Source: Diphasiastrum complanatum (taxonomy: Eukaryota; Streptophyta; Lycopodiopsida; Lycopodiales; Lycopodiaceae). From it: DNA of 64,000 bases. Positions within the stretch are counted from its first letter, which is position 1; every line of letters starts with the position of its first letter. The notes under the pieces are model-generated. The model saw only the letters and a list, made by a program, of their open reading frames with translations. It ran no database searches and was not told the origin of the DNA. The DNA lies in the NCBI GenBank assembly GCA_029204225.1, contig CM055095.1, positions 39,240,141 to 39,304,140 on the forward strand, written 5' to 3'. Of the stretch, positions 10,721-20,465 are shown piece after piece. The translations under genes were made by a program, and so were the position numbers.

Positions 10721-10731
10721 GGGGGAGGGAG
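10719..10731 (+). promoter_or_regulatory. polypurine tract of the gypsy element
   Basis: AAGGGGGAGGGAG directly before the 3' LTR; primer site for plus-strand synthesis. Confidence 0.85.
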
Positions 10732-11089
10732 TGTTACGAGCACGTGACCAATGCCGAACCCTAGAGAACACAGGAGGTCAGATACCACAATCAAGGTCGT
10801 GTCCAACGTACACGACCAACAGGGCATGACAGTGTGAGTAGTGTGCCCCAGCACGGTCCATAGCCATGGCGGGCCTAACACAGTCTAGGGACCCTGTCAA
10901 CAGGATAGGGCCCCACTTTGGGTCCCGACGTGCAGTTGGCCACATCAGTGCCACGTGGCCGACACTTGGCAGTATGCATGCTACCAGTCCTCACACTGGG
11001 CTAGGAGGGGCTTACTCTATATCAGGGAGTAGGCAAGGTTGGGTGGATCAGTTAGTGTTTGCCCTACTGTGGTGTTAGGATCTATTACA
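10732..11089 (+). repeat. 3' LTR of the nested gypsy element
   Basis: 358 bp with the same TGTTACGAGC...CTATTACA ends as the 5' LTR. It is longer because of a 24-bp segment (ACACGACCAACAGGGCATGA and following) absent from the 5' copy. Confidence 0.93.
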
Positions 11090-12003
11090 ATCACATTGTA
11101 ATTGTAGTTATGTATATGGATGACCTTGTTCTCACAAGTTCAGATTATGGTGTGATTCAGAATATCAAGAAAGATCTCTCATTAGAGTTCGACAGGAAAG
11201 ACCTTGGTTCACTACAATACTTCCAAGCTCCTTGGGTTTGAGGTATGGAGAGTAGCACATGGGCTATTTATTTCTCAATCTAAGTATGCTCATGAACTTC
11301 TTCAAAAGTTCAATATGTCAGAGTGCGAGCCTATTTCTACACCACATGATAGTGGATGTAAGCGTACTGAAGTTGAGGAGGATCAGGATGTAGATGAGAC
11401 ATTATATAAAAAGCTTGTTAGAAGCTTAACTATCTAACTACTACGAGACCAGATATTGCTTATGTTGTTAGTATGGTTAGTCAGTTTATGGCTAAGCAGG
11501 TTCACTGGAGAGCTGCTAAGCAACTACTCAGATATGTCCAGGGTACATGTTCTCTACGGGAGACATGATGTTTTGCAATTACAGGGATATGTGGATACTG
11601 ATTGATGGACTAAAGATGCAGGAGACCGAAGATCTACTACAAGTTATGTTTTTAGTCTTGGTTATGGTGCTATATCTTGGAGTTTCAAGAAGCAGCATAC
11701 TCATCTACAGAGGCAAATTATCGTGCAACTACGAGTGCGGCAAGTGAAGCAACATGATTACGAAGGATTCTACAAGATCTTCATATGGTACAAGATACGC
11801 CTATAGTACTTCAGTGCGATAATCAGAGTTGTATTAAATTGGTAACAAATCCAGTTTTTCATAACAGGACAAAGCACATCGAAGTACAACAACACTTCAT
11901 CAAAGAGAAGATTCAAAGTGGTGATGTGGAGCTTATCTATTGCCCTACAGAAGAACAAGTTGCGAATATCTTTACCAAAGGACTTGGCAAAGAAAAGTTT
12001 TAG
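11090..12003 (+). pseudogene. element D RT C-part and RNase H, frameshifted
   Basis: Resumes at IVIVVMYMDDLVLTSS, the RT active site in YMDD form (the E copy has YVDD). It continues as KKDLSLEFDRKDLGSLQYF, shifts frame at about 11225 to FEVWRVAHGLFISQSKYAHELL, and goes on through broken RNase H blocks. The C-terminal QCDNQSCIKLVTNPVFHNRT and PTEEQVANIFTKGLGKEKF run to the TAG at 12001-12003. At least three frame breaks. Confidence 0.85.
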
Positions 12004-12047
12004 AAGTTTAGAGAACTTCTAGGATAATAGATAGAGAAGTAAACATT

Positions 12048-12056
12048 AAGGGAGAG
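12048..12056 (+). promoter_or_regulatory. polypurine tract of element D
   Basis: AAGGGAGAG immediately before the LTR start TGTTAGAAATTAATG. Confidence 0.8.
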
Positions 12057-12410
12057 TGTTAGAAATTAATGTTTATTTGCAATCCTGATGTTGATTTGGC
12101 CATGCCTGCGAGCTATTTTAAGGGCCATTTCTATTTTTAGTAATTCCTAAAGTCAATTTAGTTGTTCATGCATGTAGGTGGGCGCACTAGTTCTAGGATA
12201 GAACTTGGTTTTATTACTTAGTAATTCATTACGCGTCTTTACCCAAAATAGGTAGCAATAATAGAAATCAGCTTTTTGCCTTTAGCTATAGAGAAAGTAT
12301 TCAAGTAGGTTGGCACCCCACCAAAGATTCATTCCATTGTATAGAGCTTTGCTCATTCCTCTATAATTACAAGTTCTCTTAATCTTTGTTGGACTTGGTG
12401 TTTGAATGCC
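12057..12410 (+). repeat. 3' LTR of element D, lacking its last ~50 bp
   Basis: Starts TGTTAGAAATTAATGTTTATT and follows the A LTR up to the GTTGGACTTGGTG region. It then passes into the middle of a second LTR near 12411 instead of ending in TGACA. The exact junction is uncertain by ~10 bp. Confidence 0.8.
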
Positions 12411-12754
12411 ATTTTATTTGTAGTAAATTCGTTTTTTAAAGCTTATGCATGTAGGTGGGTGCACTACAACTAAATTAGGATCTATTTAGTACTTAGAAAT
12501 TCATCTTGGGACTTTACCCAATATAGGTAGTAATTATAGCAATTAGCTTTTGCTCTTTTGCTATTTCCTTTAGGCTCTTAGCTTTTCTCATTGAGTAGAG
12601 AATCTATTTAAGTAGGCTGGCGCCCCACCACAATTATTCCAATATGCTAGAGCATTGCTCAATTCTCCTAGGATCTGAATTCTCTCTATGCTTGGTTTTG
12701 TGTGAGTGCTAGGACTAGTAACTTCATCTAGAATTTGTATCACAAATTCTGACA
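12411..12754 (+). repeat. 5' LTR of element E, lacking its first ~90 bp
   Basis: Begins at the motif TTTGTAGTAAATTCGTTTTT, which lies about 95 bp into the A LTR, and ends CACAAATTCTGACA followed by a primer-binding site. It joins head to tail with the D LTR. Confidence 0.8.
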
Positions 12755-12766
12755 TGGTATCAGAGT
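12755..12766 (+). promoter_or_regulatory. primer-binding site of element E
   Basis: TGGTATCAGAGT; the last base differs from the usual C. Confidence 0.85.
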
Positions 12767-13141
12767 CTTTGGCGAGAGAGAGAGCTTGTGTTTGCAGGTG
12801 TGCAATCAAATTGGAGGAGCTGAAGCTGCATGTGGAGTCAACGTTGTTAGGAAGACAACGGGAATCTTCTAGGAGAAGATTGAAGGGAAGTTATTGGCTG
12901 TTTACAAACCTAAATCAGAATTTTTCAGGTTGTTTGCTGATTTTCTGGTGCAGGTCACATCTAGAGCAGGCTTTACCTGAGGGCGGAAGATCTGTTTCAG
13001 GTCCTTCTGAGGGCGGCAGTACCTGAGAAGGCGGTTTCCAGGGCGGTGCAGCGGTAACTGAGCAGGTGCAGGCAACATCTAAGGGCAGCAACAGCAGGTG
13101 CGGGAGCATCTGAGGAAGGCAGACCTGGTGCAGGTCCAGAC

Positions 13142-13315
13142 AGGCAGTACCTGAGGCAGCAACGACCAGGACGTGTTCATGAGGGCGGCAGCAGCTAGGG
13201 AAGGCAGTACCTGAGGCAGCAATGACCAGGACAGGTGTTCCTGAGGGAGGCAGCAGTTGGGGAAGGCATTACCTGAGGCAGTAGTGATCAGACAGGGAGT
13301 ACATGAGGCAGCAGC
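13142..13315 (+). repeat. ~61-bp tandem repeat in leader of element E
   Basis: Three units (13142-13201, 13202-13263, 13264-~13315) share AGGCAGTACCTGAGGCAGCA followed by a GACCAGGAC / GAGGGCGGCAGCAG segment. Upstream, 12970-13140 is rich in looser GAGGGCGGCAG and CCTGAG words. The array abuts gag at codons for IVLNSLPL, so the normal gag start is gone. Confidence 0.8.
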
Positions 13316-14203
13316 TATCCATTGTACTTAATAGTCTACCTTTAGCCGATCAAAACTTTGTAATGATGCTCTCGTTAAGAGAAACGAGGCCTTCTTTCGA
13401 TGAGCTAAATGCCATCTTACTACAGGAAAAAATGAGACGACAAAATATTGTCAACAGGGACAATTTCAAGGAACATGCATTCCTGGCAAAGAAGCAAGAG
13501 CAAAATTCCAAGAAGGCAAAGTGAAGAAGAAGAAGAAGAATAAGCAAGATATGGAGGAGAATCAATCAAATCGATCAGAATATGGAAAGAAAGTCGTTTG
13601 AAAAGGAAACTGCTTTATTTGCGAAAAATCAGGACATTATGCAAAGGAGTGCTGGCACAACAAGTTCAAGAAAAAGCAGGATGGGAATTTTGCTGAAGAA
13701 GAAGAAACATGTAATGCAAAATTGAGTGCTTTGCATCTTGAAGAGTATGGGGTGTTTTCGGCATCGACATCTTCTGGTGGTGGCTTCTCGAAGGAAGAAG
13801 ACAATTGGTTTATTGATTCAAGAGCGTACAAACTTCAAGCTCAGGTGGTGGATCATCATGCAAGTGTTGCGAATATTGGATCGTTGAGTAAGTTATGGCA
13901 CGAGAGGTTTGGACATCTGAATTACAAAAGCCTACGAGTCTTGAGAAAATTTACCATGGTTGCAGGTTTTCCTCAAGTCGTTTTTGATCACAAGGTTTGT
14001 GAGGCTGTGTCTTAGGCAAGCCTCATATGAACAAATTTTTGCCTAGTACATTCACGACGAAAAATGTTCTAGAACTTGTTCATACAAATTTGTGTGATCC
14101 TATGAGGACTCAATCTTATGGGGGAGCAAGTTACTTTATGGTGTTTGCGGATGATTATTCTAGGAAGACATGGATTTATCTTCTGAAGAATAAGGGTGAA
14201 GCA
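13316..14203 (+). pseudogene. element E gag C-part, protease stump, integrase start
   Basis: Gag resumes at IVLNSLPLADQNFVMMLSL (N-terminus missing). It breaks frame in the Lys-rich linker near 13525 and keeps an intact zinc knuckle, CFICEKSGHYAKEC (~13608-13650). The protease reads WFIDSRA, so the glycine of the DSG active site is arginine. It then jumps to the gag-pre-integrase block LWHERFGHLNYKSLRVL. A stop at ~14013 precedes integrase sequence ending KNKGEA at the F insertion. Confidence 0.85.
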
Positions 14204-14544
14204 TGTTAGAGATAAACGACTATGCTGAAGTTAATCCATAGGTTACTTTGACCCAAAAGGTCGAGATTTGTGTAACCATGGGTATTTAGTTATTTAGGCC
14301 ATCTTAAGTTTGTCTTAAGTTCAGTTGGACCCAATTTTGGTCATGTACTGACTCGTGGGTCCTTAGGGATCTAATTTTGTTTAAGGGCCCTATCTTGACT
14401 TTTGGGGGTGCCCTACATTTAGTAAGTGGTTAACCTTAGGGTTTGGTGGCATTTGGCCACATCCAGGTAGAGTACTTAGATGCTCATTGTGTATTCCATT
14501 TTAACAGTTTGGCTAAGCATTGCTCTCCATTGCTCTTGTTGTTG

Positions 14545-14600
<56 letters not shown>

Positions 14601-14688
14601 GAGTTGGGCGCCTAGCCTCTTCTCTCTTGTTTTCTGTGGAGATTGATTGATAACTAGACCTTGGTGACTTGACTCTGGATTTCTAACA
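14204..14688 (+). repeat. 5' LTR of element F
   Basis: 485 bp, TGTTAGAGATAAA...GGATTTCTAACA. Its CT tract (14549-14598) is more than twice as long as in the 3' LTR. The last 12 bases differ from the 3' LTR at four positions but are identical to the end of the LTR-like unit at 14948. Confidence 0.93.
14549..14598. repeat. (CT)n microsatellite in the F 5' LTR
   Basis: About 50 bp of CT. The matching tract in the 3' LTR (20354-20375) is about 22 bp. Confidence 0.95.
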
Positions 14689-14701
14689 TGGTATCAGAGC
14701 C
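14689..14701 (+). promoter_or_regulatory. primer-binding site after the F 5' LTR (first copy)
   Basis: TGGTATCAGAGCC directly after the LTR. A second copy, TGGTATCAGAGC, lies at 14949-14960 after the embedded LTR-like unit. Confidence 0.9.
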
Positions 14702-14846
14702 AAGTTAGACCTAACAGTTCATGGTGTCAAAGCCATGGTTAGGTGGCCCAAGTTGTGGGGCAGGTGACAGCTAGGACCCCAACCAAGTGTGGCTTGAGGG
14801 GGGGTGTTGGAATATCAATCCACACTCTAGAGAGAACTATCAAACA

Positions 14847-14919
14847 CGGCGGATAGCTCAGTGGTAGAGCATCCCATTCGGTATGAGGGAGGTCCTGGGT
14901 TTGAATCCTAGTCTGTCCA
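14847..14919 (+). tRNA. tRNA-like sequence (anticodon loop CGG), probably not a working tRNA
   Basis: Folds as a cloverleaf. The acceptor stem (14847-14853 with 14912-14918) has six of seven pairs, two of them G-U, with C1 opposite C72. The D arm is GCTC/GAGC. The anticodon stem (14872-14876 with 14884-14888) has one C-A mismatch, with U33 present and CGG at 34-36. The T arm is CTGGG/CCTAG with loop TTTGAAT. The A box TAGCTCAGTGG matches consensus and the B box GGTTTGAATCC has one mismatch. From memory the D arm resembles plant tRNA-Cys more than tRNA-Pro. Mismatches and the LTR setting favour a tRNA-derived module over a cellular tRNA. Confidence 0.6.
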
Positions 14920-14960
14920 TCCATATTATGATTTATGGATTTCTAACATGGTATCAGAGC

Positions 14961-15659
14961 TACCGGATCTGCAGCAAGCTTGTTTGTTGGCGCCCTACCA
15001 GAAGACGAGCTTCTCTGCTTTTTGTTGTGAAATTTCAGCATCTTGCTGATCTTTTCAAGTGGAGTTTGGATCAACTTTTTTGTCTCTTTTCAGGTTGAAG
15101 GAGGGCGGCCATCAGAGATCTTGGAAGAGCAATTTTGGCACCCAAAAATCAGAATCTCAAATCTGAATTTTATGCAACCAGTTTTCAGCAAGTTTTGTCC
15201 GGAGGAGGGCGCCCAAAAATCTGCTACTGATTTTTGGTTGTGGTGTCTCCTTATCTTGCTGTTTTTGTTTTCAGGTTTGCATTTGTGTAGGAGGGCGCCC
15301 AAAATTCAGTAAACCCTATTCAGGGTTAGTTCAACTTGTGGCTGGAAATTTGCAGATTCTCAGCAAGTAGTAGAGCGCTTTCAACAGCCCTATTGGAGTG
15401 TGTGTTGATCACACTATTTGGCTTCCTAATTGGGTTTCGGTGTAGGCTTCAATCGAAGCTAACCTAATTTTCAAGAAGCTGGTTTTTTTGTGCAGAAAGA
15501 CAGCCATCTATCCATTATCTTTTGGGCACTTTGGTTGCAGATTGAAAGACATCTTGTGCTCCTACTTTCAGCTCTTTGTTTGCTGCAAATTTTTGAGTAG
15601 ATTTGGTTGTGGAAAGGCTCTCTTTCCTATCTACTACAAGCTGAATTTTGTTGGAGGTA
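14961..15659 (+). other. untranslated leader of element F
   Basis: Long leader with several copies of a GC-rich word, GAGGGCGCCCAAAA or GGCGCCC variants, near 14990, 15100, 15210 and 15290. No reading frame with transposon motifs precedes the gag start. Confidence 0.7.
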
Positions 15660-16007
15660 ATGGCTGAAGAATCGGAAGCTATCGGTTCTTTGTTTAGTGA
15701 AGATCGGTTGGATGGCTCAAACTACTCCTTGTGGAGTTACATGATGAAGAGTCTTCTCATAGCGAAAGGGCTGTGGGATTTGGTCAATGGTGATGAGGAA
15801 AGGCCTCCGTCTTTGGCACCTCCTACACCTCGTGGATCATCATCATCAACATCATCTTCTACATCTTCGGAAGAACAAAAGAAGTGGGATAGAAGGGATG
15901 CACAATCGCATTCTATGGTTGCTCTTGCTGTGAAAAGATCTATCTTACCTCATATTAGGTCTTGTAAGACATCTAAAAGTGCGTGGGATACACTTTATAC
16001 TATGTAG
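15660..16007 (+). CDS. element F gag, N-terminal part
   Basis: The start at 15660 is chosen because MAEESEAIGSLFSEDRLDGS leads straight into NYSLWSYMMKSLL, the usual copia gag opening; upstream codons are leader. Features are a Ser-rich stretch (~residues 62-73) and the conserved SAWDTLY block before a TAG at 16005-16007. Homology continues at once in another frame (KNPARVVYLRNQL), so the stop is a recent frameshift rather than a real end. Gag assembles the particle that packages element RNA. Confidence 0.88.
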   Translation: MAEESEAIGSLFSEDRLDGSNYSLWSYMMKSLLIAKGLWDLVNGDEERPPSLAPPTPRGSSSSTSSSTSSEEQKKWDRRDAQSHSMVALAVKRSILPHIRSCKTSKSAWDTLYTM

Positions 16008-18192
16008 AGTCAAAAATCCAGCAAGAGTGGTGTATCTTAGAAATCAGCTTTCTTTGTTGAAGATGCAAAAAAGGGATCAAGGGACCAAACACTTGACGAA
16101 GATCAAGGATCTTCGTGAGGAGCTTCTCAATATTGATGAGATAATTGAGGATGCTCAATTTGTTTCCATTACTCTCAACTCATTACCTTCATCTTATCTT
16201 CCATTTGTTTCATCTTTGAGTATCTCTCTTAGGGGACAACAACTCTCCTTTGATGAACTTGTTGGGCTGCTTCTTCAAGAGGAGCAAACGAGGCAAAACT
16301 TTGCGGGTGACATTCAACAAGATCAAGCTTTCTTCACGAAAGGCAAGGGCAAAGGGAAGTCAAAAGGAAAGGGGAATCCTCGTTCCAAGGATGAGCAAAA
16401 GCTCGTTGGAGGTCAAAATGTCAACACTCAAAAGAAGAAAGGGAAGTGCCATTATTGCAAAAGGTATGGGCACTTTATCAAGGATTGTAAGAAGAAGCTT
16501 GCGAAAGAGGAGAGTAAAGAAATTGATACTAGTGCTTCACTTGCTACTTTGGAGCAAGAGCTTGAAGCTAGTGGTGATCTCTTCAACCAAGACTATGCTT
16601 TTGTGTGTAATATTGCTTCTACTAGTACTACTACATCTATGAGGAATTCAGATTCTATTTTGCAAGTTGCTGATTTTCAGCCCATTGAATGGGTGATTGA
16701 TAGTGGTGCTATTTGTCATATGACTTCTTGCAAAGAAGCATTCACTAAATTAGTGAAAGTGCAAAATGGAAATAAGGTACAATGTGCGGATGATGCATCT
16801 TATTCTATTCATGGAATTGGAATTGTAGCCATCATTTTGCCTAATGGTGAAGAAAAGTACATTAAGAATGTGCTTTATGTTCCGGGAATCAAGAAGAATC
16901 TTCTTTCGGTTTCAACTATGTTGAAGCAAGGACTAGTTGTTGAGTTCAAAGAAGATAAGTGTCTTGTCAAGGATCCTAAAAGATCACTCTTGATTATTGT
17001 TTCGGGAACGATGCATGCTAGCTTATTCATTATGGATACCTATGAGCGACGAATTCCCTCTACATGTCTTGTTGCTTCTACATCACAATCATTGGAGTTG
17101 GCTGAATTGTGGCACACAAGGTTTGGGCATCTCAACTTTGTAAGTTTGAAGAAGCTGAAGACATTTAATATGGTAGAAGACATTCTTACTATTGAGCAGC
17201 CGGAAGGGCATGTATGCGAGGGGTGCATACTTGGAAAGTTTCAAAGGAAACTTTTTCCAATTGATGGAACTATAAGGGTTCTTGATAAATTTGATTTGGT
17301 TCATAGTGATGTTTGTGGTCCAATGAGGACCGAATCCATTGGAAAGTGCATCTATTTTGTGACTTTTATTGATGACTTTTCCCGTTTTACATGGATCTAT
17401 CCTATGAAGGCTAAATCGAAAGTTTTTCAACGTTTCAAAGATTTTCTAGCAATGGTGGAAAATCAGTTTGGGCATTCTTTGAAGACCCTACGCACCGATC
17501 GAGGAGGAGAATACATTAAGAATACGTTCGGTGCATTTCTTCGAGAAAAGGGAATTCTACATCAAATGACAACTCCCTATACGCCTCAACAAAATGGTAT
17601 TGCCGAGCGAAAGAATCGCACACTTATGGAGATGGCCCGTTGCATGCTCAAAGCAAAGGGGCTGCCTCACAAGTTTTGGGCTGAAGTGGTTATAACGGCA
17701 GCATACATAAGCAATCGTCCTCCTACTAAAGCATTGAAAGTATTAACTCCTTATGAAGTTTGGTATGAAAAGAAGCCTACAATCTCTCACTTTCGCATTT
17801 TTGGCTGTACGGCTTATGCTTTTGTTCCGGATAAACTTCGTACAAAGCTTGAGGATAAAGGAGTTAAATGCATTTTTGTTGGCTATAGTAGTGAAAGCAA
17901 AGGCTATAGGCTGTTCAATTTGAGCACTAACAAGATTATTGTTAGTCGTGATGTGCATTTTGATGAAAAGAATTCATTGGATGTGGCCCCAACTCATATT
18001 GTGAAGGGGGACAGCCCAAATAGTGTGAATGTTGAAGTTTTTCCAGATTTGGTACCATCTTCTATTGCTGGAGATAAGGGGCAGCAATCAACCAGTTTCG
18101 ACCTGCCCAACATCTCATCAAGTTTAGAGCCTAATGTTCATCAAGAACCGCCTGTTGTTGTTCAAAATCAGCCTACAGGAACTGTTGGATAG
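16008..18192 (+). pseudogene. element F gag C-part, protease and integrase (up to in-frame stop)
   Basis: Open from 15979 in this frame; homology begins at ~16008 with KNPARVVYL. In order: gag UBN2 region with SFDELVGLLLQEE; Lys/Gly linker; zinc knuckle CHYCKRYGHFIKDC (~16448-16490); protease WVIDSGAICHMTS (~16690); gag-pre-integrase LWHTRFGHLNFVSL with C-x2-C (~17108-17230); integrase core with D in HSDVCGPM, D in LRTDRGGEY and E in NGIAERKNRTLMEMARCM (~17300-17640). The frame ends in TAG at 18190-18192, but the same frame is open again immediately after, so a single nonsense codon interrupts pol. Confidence 0.92.
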
Positions 18193-19974
18193 CAAGGACT
18201 TTTGGAAGATCTTGGACAGCCAGGTGCGGTGTCGGAGGATCTTGGACAGCAAATTGTAAGAAGAGACATGGCGGTTGGACAGCCCAATACAGTCCCACGG
18301 TGGCTGTTGTCGACTTTGCGGGACAGGAAAGTAAGTTCATTTTATGATGGAAAGACACGTGCCTCTACAAAATCAGTGGATTATGCTGATTTTTCAGATT
18401 TTGCTCTTACATCTCATGGAGATGTTGCAGAAGAACCTGTTTTCTATGAGCAGGCCAAGGGAGTAAAATGTTGGGAGGATGCGATGCAAGATGAGTATGA
18501 CTCACTTATGAAGAACCAGATTTGGGTTCTTGTTGATCTTCCTCATGAGAAGAAGGCAATTGGTTCTAAATGGGTATACAAAATCAAGTATAAGGCAGAT
18601 GGTACCATTGAAAGGTACAAGGCAAGGCTCGTTGCCAAAGGCTATGCTCAGCAAAAAGGGATTGATTATGAGGAGACTTTTTCTCCTACAGCTCGGATGA
18701 CTACCGTGAGGGTAGTAACCTCTTTGGCTGCCCACTTTGGTTGGCGTTTGCGGCAACTTGACATAAAGACAGCATTCCTCAATGGTGATCTGAATGAGGA
18801 AGTGTACCTTCAACAACCTGCTGGTTTTTTGGTTGAAGGCCAAGAAGATAAAGTTTGTCTTCTCAAGAAGGCACTTTCTGGACTGAAGCAAGCTCCGAGG
18901 ATGTGGTATCAAAAGATACATGCCTACTTTTGTGATCGAGGGTTTACTAATAGTCCTAGCGAATCTACTCTTTATGTCAAGCATACTTCAGATTATATCA
19001 TCATTATTTTGCTTTATGTTGATGATATTATTATTACGGGAAGTAATGAGCAGCAGATTGATGCCGTAATACTTGATCTTGGTATGGTTTTTGAAACCTC
19101 AGATTTAGGCCTATTGCACTTTTATCTTGGTCTTGAATTTGTACAAGAAGGGGCTAGAATTTTCATCTCTCAAGAACGTTACATTGGGCAGATTTTGAAG
19201 CGATTCAAGATGGAAGATTGCAAGCCGGTTGCTACACCTATGGAGACAGGTCTGAAATTAAGTAGTCAAGGTGATGGTGAATCATTTGACACTACTTTAT
19301 ATTGTCAAGCTATTGGCTGTCTCATTTACCTATGTAATTCAAGACCGACCATTTCTTATAGTGTCTCACTCATGAGTCAATTCATGCATGCCCCGATGAC
19401 ATCACATTGGAAAGTGTTGAAGAGGATCTTTCAATATCTTCAAGGAACAAGAAGTCATGGACTGGTTTTTCCTGCTTGTGATGATGCATGTTTGGTTGGT
19501 TTTAGTGACTCAGATTGGGGTGGAGATCAAGACACTAGATGCTCTACAAGTGGACATTACTTTTTCTATGAAAATTCTGCAATTTCGTGGTCAAGTAAAA
19601 AGCAGCCCACTGTTGCTACTTCTTCTAGTGAGGCAGAATATAGAGCGATATTTTCAGCCACAACAGAGTGTTTATGGCTGAGAAGACTACTTGTTGACAT
19701 GAAGTTTGGCGAGCCCTCAGCCACTCTTATCTTGAGTGATAGTCAAAGTGCTATTGTAAATGCACGGAATCCTGTTTTTCATGCGAGGACGAAGCACATC
19801 GAGATCCATTATCACTTTGTTCGGGAGAGACTTCATGATGGCGACATTTTACTTGAATATTGTCCTACGGAGGATAATATTGCGGACCTCTTCACTAACG
19901 CGTTGCCTAGAGTCAGATTTGAAGCTTTATGCAAAGCTTTAAATTTGATACCACGTGTTGGTTTTGTTACATAG
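18193..19974 (+). pseudogene. element F reverse transcriptase and RNase H
   Basis: Same frame as the preceding segment, separated only by TAG. RT begins around KWVYKIKYKADGTIERYKAR (~18568), continues with KTAFLNGDLNEEVYLQQP and KKALSGLKQAPRMWY, and has the catalytic LYVDDIIITG at ~19012-19041. RNase H follows with GFSDSDWGGD, SWSSKKQPTVATSSSEAEY, LILSDSQSAI and HARTKHIEIHYHFVRE. The end, PTEDNIADLFTNALPRVRFE, leads to the TAG at 19972-19974. The usual TK in DLFTK is TN here. All catalytic residues looked for are present. Confidence 0.93.
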
Positions 19975-20000
19975 TGAAGATTTCAGTTTTTGCATTGTCA

Positions 20001-20011
20001 TTTAAGGAGGA
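20001..20011 (+). promoter_or_regulatory. polypurine tract of element F
   Basis: TTTAAGGAGGA directly before the 3' LTR. Confidence 0.8.
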
Positions 20012-20465
20012 TGTTAGAGATAAATGACTATCTGAAGTTAATCCATAGGTTACTTTGACCCAAAAGGTCGAGATTTGTGTAACCATGGGTATTTAGTTAT
20101 TTAGGCCATCTTAAGTTTGTCTTAAGTTCAGTTGGACCCAATTTTGGTCATGTACTGACTCGTGGGTCCTTAGGGGTCTAATTTTGTTTAGGGGCCCTAT
20201 CTTGACTTTCGGGGGTGCCCTACATTTAGTAAGTGGTTAACCTTAGGGTTTGGTGGCATTTGGCCACATCCAGGTAGAGTACTTAGATGCTCATTGTGTA
20301 TTCCATTTTAACAGTTTGGCTAAGCATTGCTCTCCATTGCTCTTGTTGCTGTTTTCTCTCTCTCTCTCTCTCTCTTAGAGTTGGGCGCCTAGCCTCTTCT
20401 CTCTTGTTTTTTGTGGAGATTGATTGATAACTAGACCTTGGTGACTTGACTCTTGCTTTCCTACA
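20012..20465 (+). repeat. 3' LTR of element F
   Basis: 454 bp, TGTTAGAGATAAA...GCTTTCCTACA, followed by the target duplication AAGCA. Confidence 0.93.

Larger units (their letters stand above)
8651..11089 (+). mobile_element. Ty3/gypsy chromovirus, internally deleted, nested in D
   Basis: LTRs at 8651-8984 and 10732-11089, primer-binding site at 8986, polypurine tract at 10719-10731. The target duplication is GTCAC (8646-8650) against ATCAC (11090-11094), one transition apart. The interior is only 1.75 kb and lacks gag, protease, RNase H and the integrase zinc domain. It keeps parts of RT, the integrase core, a GPF-type motif and a C-terminal chromodomain. It is non-autonomous. Confidence 0.93.
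8206..12410 (+). mobile_element. Ty1/copia element D (3' part), split by a gypsy insertion
   Basis: Covers 8206-8650 and 11090-12056 plus a 3' LTR from 12057. It begins at the integrase/RT linker (KDVILDEDGSP) and carries RT and RNase H in several frames. The RT codons for DSH and IVIVV directly flank the nested gypsy element, so the reading is continuous once the insert is ignored. The LTR belongs to the A/E family. Confidence 0.88.
14689..14948 (+). mobile_element. embedded TRIM-like unit with tRNA-like sequence
   Basis: 260 bp between two identical 25-bp stretches (14676-14700 and 14936-14960). In order: primer-binding site, ~94-bp spacer, purine tract GAGGGGGGG (to 14804), then a 144-bp segment 14805-14948 that begins TGTTGGAATATC and ends TTTCTAACA, followed by a second primer-binding site. 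This is the layout of the right part of a miniature LTR element: internal region plus 3' LTR. The 144-bp segment holds a tRNA-like sequence. Assignment as TRIM is inference; a SINE insertion or a plain leader duplication are alternatives. Confidence 0.55.
14204..20465 (+). mobile_element. Ty1/copia element F, nearly complete
   Basis: 6.26 kb with LTRs 14204-14688 and 20012-20465 and the target duplication AAGCA (14199-14203 and 20466-20470). It has a primer-binding site, a long leader, gag-pol and a polypurine tract. The insertion site is inside the integrase of E: KNKGEA before it and codons for AFKY after it. Outside the microsatellite and the last 12 bases the LTRs differ at about six positions and one indel, so insertion is fairly recent. 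The leader carries an extra 260-bp unit with a tRNA-like sequence. One frameshift and one stop break gag-pol. Confidence 0.95.

Noticed and set aside
14847-14919. Functional cellular tRNA-Pro(CGG) gene
   Set aside because: Mismatches at C1-C72 and in the anticodon stem, extra variable base, body unlike plant tRNA-Pro, and location inside a retrotransposon leader.
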